Below are positions 1 to 8,685 of a DNA stretch of 64,000 nucleotides, piece after piece; within the stretch, counting starts at the first letter, position 1; the number at the start of each line of letters is the position of its first letter. A program made the translations under genes and the position numbers. The notes below the pieces were generated by a model that saw nothing but the letters and a program-made list of their open reading frames with translations, ran no database searches and was not told the origin of the DNA. Origin of the DNA: Bowmanella sp. JS7-9 (GTDB taxonomy: Bacteria > Pseudomonadota > Gammaproteobacteria > Enterobacterales > Alteromonadaceae); the NCBI RefSeq assembly GCF_004329715.1, contig NZ_JXSY01000013.1, positions 124,001 to 188,000 of the forward strand. Direction: 5' to 3'.

Positions 1-168
1 ACAATCCTGTTCTGAGATAAAGCCCACCAGGCAATGGTGTTCATCTACCACTGGGGCACCAGGATTTCGTTGTGTGATGAGTCGTTCGACAACTTCCGCT
101 ACCGTCATATTGTGTGTCAGTACTACCGGATGGCAATTCATAAAATCGGCCACTTTAAGAGACTGCAT
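1..168 (-). CDS. CBS domain protein (N-terminal fragment)
   Basis: The gene runs off the left edge of the window, so only the first 56 codons are visible. The start ATG is at 166-168 on the minus strand, preceded by an AGGGG ribosome-binding site. The fragment begins MQSLKVADFMNCHPVVLTH and continues with AEVVERLI, GAPVVDEH and LVGFISEQD. This is the typical layout of the first CBS motif (helix, V-x-D-x-x-x-x-L-V-G-x-I-S). CBS pairs bind adenine nucleotides and act as regulatory modules. A short stand-alone two-CBS protein is most likely, but a longer protein with a C-terminal enzyme or channel domain cannot be excluded because the rest is missing. Confidence 0.75.
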   Translation of the reverse strand, partial: MQSLKVADFMNCHPVVLTHNMTVAEVVERLITQRNPGAPVVDEHHCLVGFISEQDC

Positions 169-354
169 GTCGTTTCCCCTGTTTTTCGTGATTATCGACC
201 TAAAGATAGTCGCAAAACGTCAACGGGACGACCTGCAATAAAAAACAGCGTGAAATACTTCCATAAAAACGAACGATTAAAGATAAATTTTATATTTTCA
301 ATATATTGCGTTCTCGCCCATACTCGCGCGCTGTTTTAAATTGCCTGACCACTT

Positions 355-1341
355 ATGCCTTTGAGTTATACGACCCGCACACTGACATTACCCGATGACC
401 TGTCTGACGTAGTCGACTTATTACAACAAGGTGAGTGTGTCGCGTTGCCCACAGAAACTGTGTTCGGGCTGGCTGCCGATGCCAGTAACCCGGATGCGGT
501 GGCAAAAATATTCAGTGCCAAACAACGGCCAACCAATCATCCGTTGATCGTGCATATCAGCGATATTCATCAGGCAGAACGCTGGGTTACACAGGTGCCA
601 GATGTTGCTTACCAACTGGCTGACGCCTTCTGGCCAGGGCCACTGTCGTTACTGATGCATAAACATCCGCACATCAACGCCAGCGTAACCGGTGGGTTAG
701 ATGGCATCGTACTGCGCGCCCCCAACCACCCGGACTTTCAGGCAATATTGCAAGCGAGCAAACTGGGACTGGCCGCCCCGTCGGCCAATTTGTACAAATC
801 TATCAGCCCCACCAGCGCCAACCATGTATTAAAAACCCTCGGCGGTCGAATCGCGGCGGTAGTAGAGACAAATACCCCACCGGTATGCGGTATTGAATCG
901 ACCATTTTAGATATACGCTGTTTCCCGCCAAAGTTACTGCGCCCGGGCCCCATTAGTGCTGCGCAAATCAGCGCGTTACTTGGCGTGGATGTGGAAGTAC
1001 CGCTTGCGCATCAGCAGGTGGTGCCAGGCAATGTGACTAAACATTATCAACCACAAACACCGGCTCACCTGTGTGATGAGCAGGTAATCCATGCCAGAGT
1101 CACCAATCAGGTTACTGACCGCATTGCCTGGCTGGTGTATTCCAGTGAGGCGCAGACCCTGCTGGGTGATTACCCGGATGTGCGTGTCTTAAGTTCTGAG
1201 CCTGCAGACTACGCCAGAGATTTATATCATGCATTACATGAGTTGGATGGATTAGGCTGCGCACAAATCATGATTGAAACGCCACCACAAGATAGCGCCT
1301 GGTTGGCAGTTAATGACAGATTACGCCGGGCGTGCGCCTGA
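355..1341 (+). CDS. L-threonylcarbamoyladenylate synthase, Sua5 type
   Basis: This protein makes threonylcarbamoyl-AMP from threonine, bicarbonate and ATP, the first step of the t6A modification at position 37 of ANN-decoding tRNAs. At 328 residues it has the long Sua5 architecture. A YrdC domain covers about residues 15-205, with the signature ALPTETVFGLAADA at 30-43, the KxR motif at 56-58 and PSAN at 142-145. A separate Sua5 C-terminal domain of about 110 residues follows, joined by a linker that starts near PGNVTKHYQP. The short YrdC-only TsaC is the form known from E. coli, so a second tsaC may exist elsewhere in the genome. The gene is convergent with the LysR gene, 10 bp away. Assignment is firm at family level. 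Confidence 0.93.
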   Translation: MPLSYTTRTLTLPDDLSDVVDLLQQGECVALPTETVFGLAADASNPDAVAKIFSAKQRPTNHPLIVHISDIHQAERWVTQVPDVAYQLADAFWPGPLSLLMHKHPHINASVTGGLDGIVLRAPNHPDFQAILQASKLGLAAPSANLYKSISPTSANHVLKTLGGRIAAVVETNTPPVCGIESTILDIRCFPPKLLRPGPISAAQISALLGVDVEVPLAHQQVVPGNVTKHYQPQTPAHLCDEQVIHARVTNQVTDRIAWLVYSSEAQTLLGDYPDVRVLSSEPADYARDLYHALHELDGLGCAQIMIETPPQDSAWLAVNDRLRRACA

Positions 1342-1351
1342 TATCGGTCTT

Positions 1352-2233
1352 TTAAGAGCGGGCCGCGTCAATCAAGCGACGAATATGCTTAGGCAGCGCC
1401 TTACGCGCCAGCGTCACCGCATAAAAATGTTCAAATGCGCCGGGAATGCTCTGCAACACCTTGAGCTTACCCTGCGCGATTTCATCCCGTACTACCACTG
1501 CCGGTAACACCGAATAGGCGCCACTGTCGCGTGCCAACAGTCGTAACATCGCCATATCATCGGTTTGCGCCTTAATAACCGGTTCATACTGGTGTCTGGC
1601 GCAAAGCACGTTAAATGCGCTGCGGATCTCGCTGCCTTTTGCCGGTAGTACCCATGGCACATCTCCAAATCCATGCGGGAACGCGCCGCCACTGGTTGCA
1701 GTCGCAGGTGCGACTATTTCAATTGGCTGGCGGGATAACAATTCGCTACGCCACAAGGGTTCTTGCTGGCCGACTTCGACATTGTGATTGGTCAGGATCA
1801 GATCAAAATGATGCTGATTCAGGCCTTCCAATAAGCCCTGCATATCGCGGCTTTGCAGGCTGAAGGTCACTTTATCCTGCTGCATCAATGGCAAAATAAA
1901 ACTCTCGATAAAGTTTCGCGACAGATTTGTCAGCACACCAATCGACACATGTTGCTGTGCCTGTGCAAAGCCACTTTTTACCGCCTGTTCCAGTTGTGCC
2001 CCACGGGAAAAAATATCTTCCGCGTATTCCAGTACCTTGCGCCCCTCGGCGGTCAGCACCAATTTGCGCCCTTCCCGCTCAAACAGCTCCATATCGAGAT
2101 TATGCTGAAACTGTTTAAGTTGTGCAGACAGCGCGGACTGAGATAAGTGGATTTCTTTTGCGACCTGCGTCAGGTTGCCGGCAGACGCCACACGCCAGAA
2201 GTAATAGAGGTGATGGTAATTCATCCGCGGCAT
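1352..2233 (-). CDS. LysR-family transcriptional regulator, NhaR-like
   Basis: This is a 293-residue LysR-type regulator. The winged helix-turn-helix covers about residues 5-64 (NYHHLYYFWRVASAGNLTQVA, then HLSQSALSAQLKQFQ), followed by a substrate-binding-like effector domain. The opening NYHHLYYFW matches NhaR-type regulators, which in E. coli control the Na+/H+ antiporter gene nhaA. Here it is transcribed divergently from dabB-dabA across a 102-bp AT-rich gap. LysR genes are common partners of DAB carbon-uptake operons, so control of that operon is the natural inference. The inducing signal cannot be read from the sequence. The MPRMNYHH start is used; the second ATG, three codons in, is equally possible. 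Confidence 0.88.
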   Translation of the reverse strand: MPRMNYHHLYYFWRVASAGNLTQVAKEIHLSQSALSAQLKQFQHNLDMELFEREGRKLVLTAEGRKVLEYAEDIFSRGAQLEQAVKSGFAQAQQHVSIGVLTNLSRNFIESFILPLMQQDKVTFSLQSRDMQGLLEGLNQHHFDLILTNHNVEVGQQEPLWRSELLSRQPIEIVAPATATSGGAFPHGFGDVPWVLPAKGSEIRSAFNVLCARHQYEPVIKAQTDDMAMLRLLARDSGAYSVLPAVVVRDEIAQGKLKVLQSIPGAFEHFYAVTLARKALPKHIRRLIDAARS

Positions 2234-2335
2234 AACACATCCATAAAACAGAACGTTTAATCAATAAATATATATTATTTTAATATTTTATTTTGCTCAA
2301 TAATTAACTGGTCAACCACAATAACAGGACAAGAT
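2234..2335. promoter_or_regulatory. Divergent promoter region of the LysR gene and the DAB operon
   Basis: These 102 bp separate the LysR start from dabB. The stretch at about 2260-2310 is almost pure A/T and holds several TATA-like hexamers for either direction. A partly symmetric TTAACTGGTCAA lies at about 2306-2317, close to the dabB start, and could be a LysR half-site pair. This is suggestive only. An AGGA ribosome-binding site precedes the dabB ATG. Confidence 0.4.
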
Positions 2336-3880
2336 ATGAGTTGGTTCGGTCTGTTTCCCTTAAGTTTATTAGTCTGCGGGCTAGTGCTGCGCGCCCCGGC
2401 CAGTCATTCCCGCCACGCGAACCTGCTGCAAACCCTACTAGGTGCATTAGCATTGGCCGCACTGGTTCTGGCGGGTGCCCGACTATCAGCTTCCATTGAA
2501 TTGGCCGCAAGCCCGCTGCAACACACACTGCTGATACTGGTGCTGACTCTGGGTTTTATCCTGGCGCGCTTTTCACGTAATTATTTACAAGGCGAGACCA
2601 ACGCCCCTCAATTCTCCCAGTGGTTTGCGTTGACCCTTGCGGCCGTAACCACCGTCATTCTGAGTGATAATATTTTTGTTTTGTGGATTGGCTGGGTCGC
2701 AATTAGCCTGAGTTTCCATCAATTACTGTTGTTTTACCCGAATCGTCCCAGAGCGCAACTAGCCGCGCATAAGAAGTTTTTGTTCGCCAGACTGTCTGAG
2801 GTACTGCTGCTGGCTGCCTTGCTGATGCTGTGGTCGCAGCACGATGCCACCTCTATTCGCCAGATCATGGCGCACTACACGCAACTACCTGCCGATCAGG
2901 CACTGACACTCAGCGAACACCTGATTGCGCTACTACTGGTACTCACTGCCCTAATCAAATGCGCGCAAATGCCATTGCATGGTTGGCTAATCCAGGTCGT
3001 CGAAGCGCCGACTCCGGTATCCGCACTATTGCATGCCGGGATCGTCAATTTGGGTGGTTTTCTGGTAATGACCTTCGGTAGCTTAATTCTAGCCAGTTAT
3101 CCCGCCAGATGGTTGTTGTTGCTGGTTGCGGGCATAACCTTGATGTTAGCCAGCCTCGTTATGCTGACCCGGGTATCAATCAAAGTAAAACTGGCGTGGT
3201 CAACGGCAGCACAGATGGGGCTTATGCTGGTTGAGTGTGCATTGGGATTGTTCCAATTAGCCCTGCTACACCTGATATTGCACTCTCTGTATAAAGCCTA
3301 CGCCTTTTTAAACTCGGGTAATCAGGTACAAGGTGCTTACCTCAAAGCCTTGTTACCCGCAGCGATACTGCCGACTCAGCGAATTTTCACCTTGTGTATG
3401 GCGCTCGTGCTGGTGTTGTTTTTCTTAAGTGGCTGGTTACATAGCCAGTCTGCGCAGGCGCCCCTGATGCTGATTGCGCTTGGCTTAATTGGGCTGCCGT
3501 TGGGCAGTGCGGCCAACCCTGCGCACGTTGTGTGGATCCGCCAATTGTCGGTAGTGATTATTGCCTGGGCCGCGTATCTGGGATTTAGCAAACTGTTTGC
3601 GCAACTGATTGCGATGCCGCCGTATTTGGTTGCCAACGCATTCGGCGCGATGGATAGCGTGTTTTTCGTGCTCTTGATTGCTACCTACACCTTGCAGAGT
3701 TACCTGCATCGGGTGCGCTACAGCGCCAACGCTCGCTCATTGCACCAACTGTTATTCGCCGGTCTGTATCTGGATGAGTGGTCAACCCGCCTGACACTCA
3801 AGCTATGGCCCATTCGGTTGGCCAACAACAGCCGGGCAAACAAATCATCGACAGCATATAACTGGGAGAAACAATTATGA
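2336..3880 (+). CDS. dabB: DabB, membrane subunit of the DAB inorganic-carbon transporter
   Basis: This is a 514-residue hydrophobic protein of the NuoL/MrpA proton-translocating family, with about 13-14 membrane helices. The core motif IKCAQMPLHGWLIQVVEAP at about 207-225, followed by TPVSALLHAG, corresponds to the KSAQ-PLH-WL and GPTPVSAL motif of NuoL; K208 is the likely proton-path lysine. In characterised DAB complexes DabB couples the cation gradient to DabA, giving energy-dependent uptake of CO2 as bicarbonate. The gene heads an operon with dabA, and its stop overlaps the dabA start as ATGA. A NADH dehydrogenase label based only on homology would be misleading because no other nuo genes are present and DabA follows directly. 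Confidence 0.92.
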   Translation: MSWFGLFPLSLLVCGLVLRAPASHSRHANLLQTLLGALALAALVLAGARLSASIELAASPLQHTLLILVLTLGFILARFSRNYLQGETNAPQFSQWFALTLAAVTTVILSDNIFVLWIGWVAISLSFHQLLLFYPNRPRAQLAAHKKFLFARLSEVLLLAALLMLWSQHDATSIRQIMAHYTQLPADQALTLSEHLIALLLVLTALIKCAQMPLHGWLIQVVEAPTPVSALLHAGIVNLGGFLVMTFGSLILASYPARWLLLLVAGITLMLASLVMLTRVSIKVKLAWSTAAQMGLMLVECALGLFQLALLHLILHSLYKAYAFLNSGNQVQGAYLKALLPAAILPTQRIFTLCMALVLVLFFLSGWLHSQSAQAPLMLIALGLIGLPLGSAANPAHVVWIRQLSVVIIAWAAYLGFSKLFAQLIAMPPYLVANAFGAMDSVFFVLLIATYTLQSYLHRVRYSANARSLHQLLFAGLYLDEWSTRLTLKLWPIRLANNSRANKSSTAYNWEKQL

Positions 3881-6270
3881 CCCTACTTAGTCCCGGTCAA
3901 CGCATCGCGGTAAAACAAGCCTGCGACAGTATTGCTCCCTGCTGGCCATTAGACCGATCCATTGCTGTCAGCCCGTATTGGAAAATGCGCCACCTGCCAG
4001 CCAAAGAGACGATGACACGTTTACAGGTTTTGGCTGGCATTCAGCAACTGTCCTCGCCTGCAGATTATCAACAAGCTATAAAACAGGGACAGATCACGGA
4101 TACCGCCCTGGCTCAGGCCTGTGACGAAAGTGGCTTACCTGTCAGCCCGGAATCGGTGTTGCGCGTCATAACTGATGAACAAGCCCCTCGCATCCTCAGC
4201 CTGGCCAGTGTTTTCGACCAGGTTACCGATGTGCATAAGATGGCTTGGCATGATGAGATCGTTTATCAAATCAGTCAGTGCTGCGCCGATTTTGTCCAGA
4301 CCGCACAAGACACAGATCAACCCGAAGCATTTTATCGCTACTGGCGCGAGCAAATCCTGCATGACCGCGGTATCGACATCATTATGGATGAACCCTCGCT
4401 TCGTCGGGTATTTGCCGAATTACCCGAGTGTCCGGAGGCGCTCATGGTTGCAGCCTTAAACCAACTGGGTGTACCTGACCAGCACCTGGAGGATTACGCG
4501 CTCAGCAGCTTGTTAGATATAAATGGCTGGGCCAGTTACTTCAGCTACCTTAACTGGCAATCAGAATTAGACGCGGCGCCGCGCAATCAACTCTTTTCGT
4601 TGCTGGCGGTGCGCATCGCCTGGGATTGGATCCTGAAGACACATTACCGTCAAACCAATCCGGCAATGATGAAAACCGTACTGCAGCGTTGGCAACAGCA
4701 ATGGCAGCAATTGGACGCCTCGCTGTTGAATGCGCAATCCACCAGACAATCACGTTGGATATTGCAACGTGCGGCGGAGCTAACCTATCAACAAACATTA
4801 CAGCAGAAACTGCTGGGCGCTAACGCCCCAAGCACATCTGATATCGCAGACGTTGTGGCGGTGTTTTGTATCGATGTACGCTCAGAACTCATGCGCCGCC
4901 ACTTTGAAGCGCAAAGCGACAGCATTAAAACACAGGGGTTCGCCGGATTTTTTGGCCTGCCGTTGGCCTACCAACCTGCTGGCATGACCCTGAAACGCCC
5001 CCATTTACCCGGACTGCTGGCTCCCATTGCCAAGGTCAGCGAAGCATGCCCGGCGAACACTGCCGCACAGCGAATAAGCCCGTTATATGCCAAGGCAAGA
5101 TTCCGCCAGTGGGGCCAAACCGGTGCCAATAGCTTTGGCATGGTCGAGTCCATGGGATGGCTATATGGGTTACGACTGCTGGTGAAGAGTTTTATGCAAC
5201 CTCGCGCCCAGCGGCTGGAAAGCCAACTTCAGGCATCACAATGGTCGTTATCCAATGACGCAGGACAACTCAGTAGCGAGCAGCGTACAGATCTGGCATT
5301 TGCGATGCTAAACGGCATGCAATTGACCACACTGCCACGGGTTCTGCTGCTGGTTGGCCACGCCAGCGAAACGATGAATAACCCCCATGCAGCATCACTG
5401 GATTGCGGTGCCTGCGGTGGACAAAGTGGCGAACTTAGTGCCCGGGTCGCCAGCTATTTACTCAATGATAGCGACGTACAAGCCGCACTGCGACAACGAG
5501 GAATTGCTATCCCTGCCAATTTTGAAGCGCTACCGGCACTGCATAATACCACCACGCAACAACTGACGGTGCTGGCGGAGGATGTTGAGCCTGCATTACT
5601 GGTAGCGGCTGAACAAGCCAGTCTGGCTGCAGCAGCGGAAACCACCGGACAACCCGCTGACTCAACCGCGATAGAAGACGATGCCGCGAGCAAGTTGCTT
5701 ATTCAGCGCGCCCGCGACTGGAGCCAGGTTCGTCCCGAATGGGGGCTGGCCAATAACGCCGCTTTTATCGTGGCGCCACGACAGTTAACCCGTCACCTGC
5801 AACTGGATGGACGTGCGTTTTTACATGATTACCAGCATCAACAGGATAATGACTACGCACTGCTCACCCAAATACTCAGTGCCCCGATGTTGGTAACCCA
5901 CTGGATCAATATGCAATACAACGCATCAGTGTGGGATAACCACAAACTTGGCGCAGGAAACAAAGTGCTGCATAACGTGGTGGCAGATAATGTTGGCGTG
6001 TTTGAAGGCAATGGCGGCGATTTGCGCATTGGCCTGTCAAAACAATCCCTGCACGATGGCCAGAAGTGGATGCACCAACCGTTACGGCTGAGTGTTTACG
6101 TATGCTGTCCTGCTGAGGTGTTATTGACGCTGGTCGAACAGATCCCTGACGTACGCCAACTGGTCGATAACGAGTGGCTATATTTGTTTGCCTGGGACGG
6201 TAAAGCAGACTTTCAGCGGATATTGCATGGCCGCTGTCATGACTTGCCGGCACAAAGCCTCTGTGCATGA
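3877..6270 (+). CDS. dabA: DabA, carbonic-anhydrase-like subunit of the DAB transporter (DUF2309)
   Basis: This 797-residue protein belongs to DUF2309/UPF0753. Together with DabB it is proposed to hydrate CO2 in one direction at the cytoplasmic membrane face and so build up bicarbonate. The zinc-site residues of the family can be placed. FCIDVRSE gives C331 and D333, and GHASETMNNPHAASLDCGAC gives H495 and C510. The H-to-C spacing of 15 agrees with the characterised DabA2 site. The start overlaps the dabB stop by four bases, and the stop overlaps the next gene in the same way, so all three proteins are probably translationally coupled. In a probable heterotroph the system may feed carboxylases such as the biotin enzyme in this window, or buffer internal pH; that part is inference. 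Confidence 0.93.
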   Translation: MTLLSPGQRIAVKQACDSIAPCWPLDRSIAVSPYWKMRHLPAKETMTRLQVLAGIQQLSSPADYQQAIKQGQITDTALAQACDESGLPVSPESVLRVITDEQAPRILSLASVFDQVTDVHKMAWHDEIVYQISQCCADFVQTAQDTDQPEAFYRYWREQILHDRGIDIIMDEPSLRRVFAELPECPEALMVAALNQLGVPDQHLEDYALSSLLDINGWASYFSYLNWQSELDAAPRNQLFSLLAVRIAWDWILKTHYRQTNPAMMKTVLQRWQQQWQQLDASLLNAQSTRQSRWILQRAAELTYQQTLQQKLLGANAPSTSDIADVVAVFCIDVRSELMRRHFEAQSDSIKTQGFAGFFGLPLAYQPAGMTLKRPHLPGLLAPIAKVSEACPANTAAQRISPLYAKARFRQWGQTGANSFGMVESMGWLYGLRLLVKSFMQPRAQRLESQLQASQWSLSNDAGQLSSEQRTDLAFAMLNGMQLTTLPRVLLLVGHASETMNNPHAASLDCGACGGQSGELSARVASYLLNDSDVQAALRQRGIAIPANFEALPALHNTTTQQLTVLAEDVEPALLVAAEQASLAAAAETTGQPADSTAIEDDAASKLLIQRARDWSQVRPEWGLANNAAFIVAPRQLTRHLQLDGRAFLHDYQHQQDNDYALLTQILSAPMLVTHWINMQYNASVWDNHKLGAGNKVLHNVVADNVGVFEGNGGDLRIGLSKQSLHDGQKWMHQPLRLSVYVCCPAEVLLTLVEQIPDVRQLVDNEWLYLFAWDGKADFQRILHGRCHDLPAQSLCA

Positions 6271-7061
6271 GTCACTACAAGCCTGTGGCCCTGTGCACCC
6301 TGCATCATAAGGGGCCGCTCATTGCGCCGGCGCTGGCTGGTTTAGGCTACGAAGTCGTCGAATTTAACGGCTTTGATACTGATACCCTGGGTACATTCAG
6401 TGGCGAGGTTCCGCGTCTGCGTTCACAGCAGGATTGCGCGTTGCAAAAGGCCCATATCGCAAGCCAGGCTACCGGTTATCGGTTCGGACTTGGCAGTGAG
6501 GGCAGTCATCATCTGGACGACAGCGGGCTTTTTATACTGCACAGCGAAATCCTGTGCTGGTATGACAACGAAACTCAGCAGAAGATTTTTGCCTTTGCGC
6601 AAACCCCTTCTCCACTGGCCAGATTTTGCACCGGCTCGGCAATCCCACTGGCAGAAATCTGCGAATTTGACCCTGCACAAAAATGGCTGTTACCTGACTT
6701 GCAGCCGATTAAAAAAGGGGTAAGCGCAGCAGAGATTATGGCGTATGCCAGAAGTCATCAATTGACTGACATACGAGTGATGCCGGATTTAAGGGCCATG
6801 CATTGCCCATCACGCCAGCAGGCGATTAAAAAGTGCGCGGAGGATCTGGTTACCCGGCTTAGCCAGCCATGTCCGCAGTGTCAGTTGCCTGACTTTGTGA
6901 CAAAGGAATACCTCAGTGGCCTGCCATGTATGCAATGCACGGTACCAACGTCACGCATACGTGCGAAGCTAAAACGTTGTGACATGTGTCACCATGAACA
7001 AGAACAGTCGGTTGACGCTGCCCATGCCGACCCATTTTACTGCAGTTGGTGCAACCCGTAG
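6267..7061 (+). CDS. DUF6671-like protein with four CxxC motifs, third gene of the DAB operon
   Basis: This is a 264-residue soluble protein with no signal peptide. The N-terminal two thirds contain GFDTDTLGTFSGEVPR (about 35-50) and GLGSEGS (74-80), which I recognise as features of the DUF6671 family. The C-terminus has four CxxC pairs at 202-205, 221-224, 238-241 and 259-262, enough for two zinc ribbons. No biochemical function is known to me. The start ATG overlaps the dabA stop (ATGA), so it is made from the same mRNA as the carbon transporter. A role in assembling or regulating the DAB complex, for example zinc delivery to DabA, is possible but unproven. It could also be a passenger gene. 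Confidence 0.8.
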   Translation: MSHYKPVALCTLHHKGPLIAPALAGLGYEVVEFNGFDTDTLGTFSGEVPRLRSQQDCALQKAHIASQATGYRFGLGSEGSHHLDDSGLFILHSEILCWYDNETQQKIFAFAQTPSPLARFCTGSAIPLAEICEFDPAQKWLLPDLQPIKKGVSAAEIMAYARSHQLTDIRVMPDLRAMHCPSRQQAIKKCAEDLVTRLSQPCPQCQLPDFVTKEYLSGLPCMQCTVPTSRIRAKLKRCDMCHHEQEQSVDAAHADPFYCSWCNP

Positions 7062-7064
7062 CCG

Positions 7065-8447
7065 CTAGAGTTCAGCCGTCTCCATGATATAGCGATCTTT
7101 GCCCTGACGTTTCGCGCGATACATTAGTCGGTCGGCCACACGGTAAATTTTACGCTCGGTGATTTGACCTAATTGGCTGACCACGCAGACACCAATACTC
7201 ACCGTGACCCGTAAATTTCCATCGGCGGTTTGAATATCAATCCCGTGAATGTTACTCAACAATCGTTCACAACAGGTGGAAATGTCTTCCAATTCCTTGG
7301 CAGCGAACGCAAAAGCAAACTCTTCTCCGCCGTAGCGGCATAAAATGCCATCGGCACGAAACGACTGACGAAGCGCCTGTGCGATATGTTTCAGGGTAAT
7401 ATCCCCCACGTCATGACCAAAACGATCATTCAGCGCCTTAAAATCATCTGCATCGATAATGCCAAACGCCAATAATTCATTGCGCCGCTCTGCCGCATGT
7501 AAAAGTTTGTCCAGTTGCAACGAGAACAGGCGGCGATTAGGCAGAGCCGTCAGTGGATCTGTGTAGGCCATCTTCTCCAGCGCGGCGTTGGCGTCTTTTA
7601 ATGCCCGGGTTTTCTCCTCAATGATTTCGGCCAATGTAGTGTTTTGGTCGCTGACATTTTTAAACTCTTGTTCAAGGCTGGCTTTTTCCTGCTTGGCCAG
7701 TGAAATATCGCGTTCGATGCAGGCAAAATGCGTCACTTTGCCGCCTTTACCGGTCAGCGGAAATATACTGACTTCGACCCAAAAAGCGTGTTCTCCTAAT
7801 TGATATTCGAGGGTTTCTTCGGTCAGCGCGATGTTTTGCTGCAGTGCGCTGCGGATGCGTTGCCATAAGTCATCGTTATCACGCAGAAACCCCGGTACTT
7901 TACCTAATGCGTCCTGCCGGTTGTAATTAAGACACATTTCATAGGCCTGATTTACATAGACAAGACGCGGCAGTTTGTTGGGGTTTTTATCATTAAATTC
8001 ACACACGCTGATAATATCGGTGGCATTCTCAATGATCTCTTCCATGGAAAAGGGTTTAAATTTGTAGGACGTCTCATAAAACGTCACCACGATAAAGCGC
8101 TGACTGTCATCCCCCTCCCCTTCGATATGGGCATTCACCACCAGCCAGGTTATGTGATTGACGGAGCCATCCACCACGCCCAGCACAAAATCTTCCAACC
8201 GTTGTCCGGATTGAATGACTTGCATTACAGGATATTTTTCCAGCGGCAGTGGCTTATTATGTTCATCGACGAAGTGCCATTGGGGGTCCATCGCATCTTT
8301 GCCGATTATCTGTTGATGGGAGAGCCTGAGTAGGGAAAGCGCGGCAGAATTGGCGTAGACGATAGCGCTGTCAAATTTATGCACTACCATGCCAATATTC
8401 GCGCTTCCCATCATCTTGCCGATGTGCTTTTCTGGCTCAGATCCCAT
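7065..8447 (-). CDS. PAS-PAS-GGDEF diguanylate cyclase
   Basis: This is a 460-residue soluble sensor protein without membrane segments. Two PAS folds (about 10-125 and 135-255) are followed by a coiled coil (about 250-292) and a GGDEF domain. The active site is intact, with GGEEF at 373-377 and FGHDVGD at about 343-349. It should make cyclic di-GMP in response to a signal sensed by the PAS domains. The inhibitory I-site, normally RxxD five residues before the active-site motif, reads RADG (364-367), so product inhibition through the classical site is probably lost. The gene is convergent with the DAB operon, with only 3 bp between the stops. Confidence 0.9.
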   Translation of the reverse strand: MGSEPEKHIGKMMGSANIGMVVHKFDSAIVYANSAALSLLRLSHQQIIGKDAMDPQWHFVDEHNKPLPLEKYPVMQVIQSGQRLEDFVLGVVDGSVNHITWLVVNAHIEGEGDDSQRFIVVTFYETSYKFKPFSMEEIIENATDIISVCEFNDKNPNKLPRLVYVNQAYEMCLNYNRQDALGKVPGFLRDNDDLWQRIRSALQQNIALTEETLEYQLGEHAFWVEVSIFPLTGKGGKVTHFACIERDISLAKQEKASLEQEFKNVSDQNTTLAEIIEEKTRALKDANAALEKMAYTDPLTALPNRRLFSLQLDKLLHAAERRNELLAFGIIDADDFKALNDRFGHDVGDITLKHIAQALRQSFRADGILCRYGGEEFAFAFAAKELEDISTCCERLLSNIHGIDIQTADGNLRVTVSIGVCVVSQLGQITERKIYRVADRLMYRAKRQGKDRYIMETAEL

Positions 8448-8685
8448 TGAAATTCAAACAGAATACGAATTGATGTAATTAAGGTAGCACGCGCAGCAAA
8501 AAAATCCTTGTGACTCATCTGTACAAAGTTTGCGCTAAATCAGCCAACCTGTGGAAATATGGCCTGCCTTTACCCTGTGGAAACAGTAGTTTAGTATGCG
8601 CTACAGAAATTTTGCTGGTTTCCAGCCCATAGGTAATAACGGCAATCGTTAAATTACGCAGTAACCGACAAGGTCTAATCACCTG

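Noticed and set aside
34-339. A 101-codon plus-strand frame at the left edge
   Set aside because: It lies opposite the CBS gene and runs into an AT-rich non-coding stretch; the CBS frame is clearly the real one.
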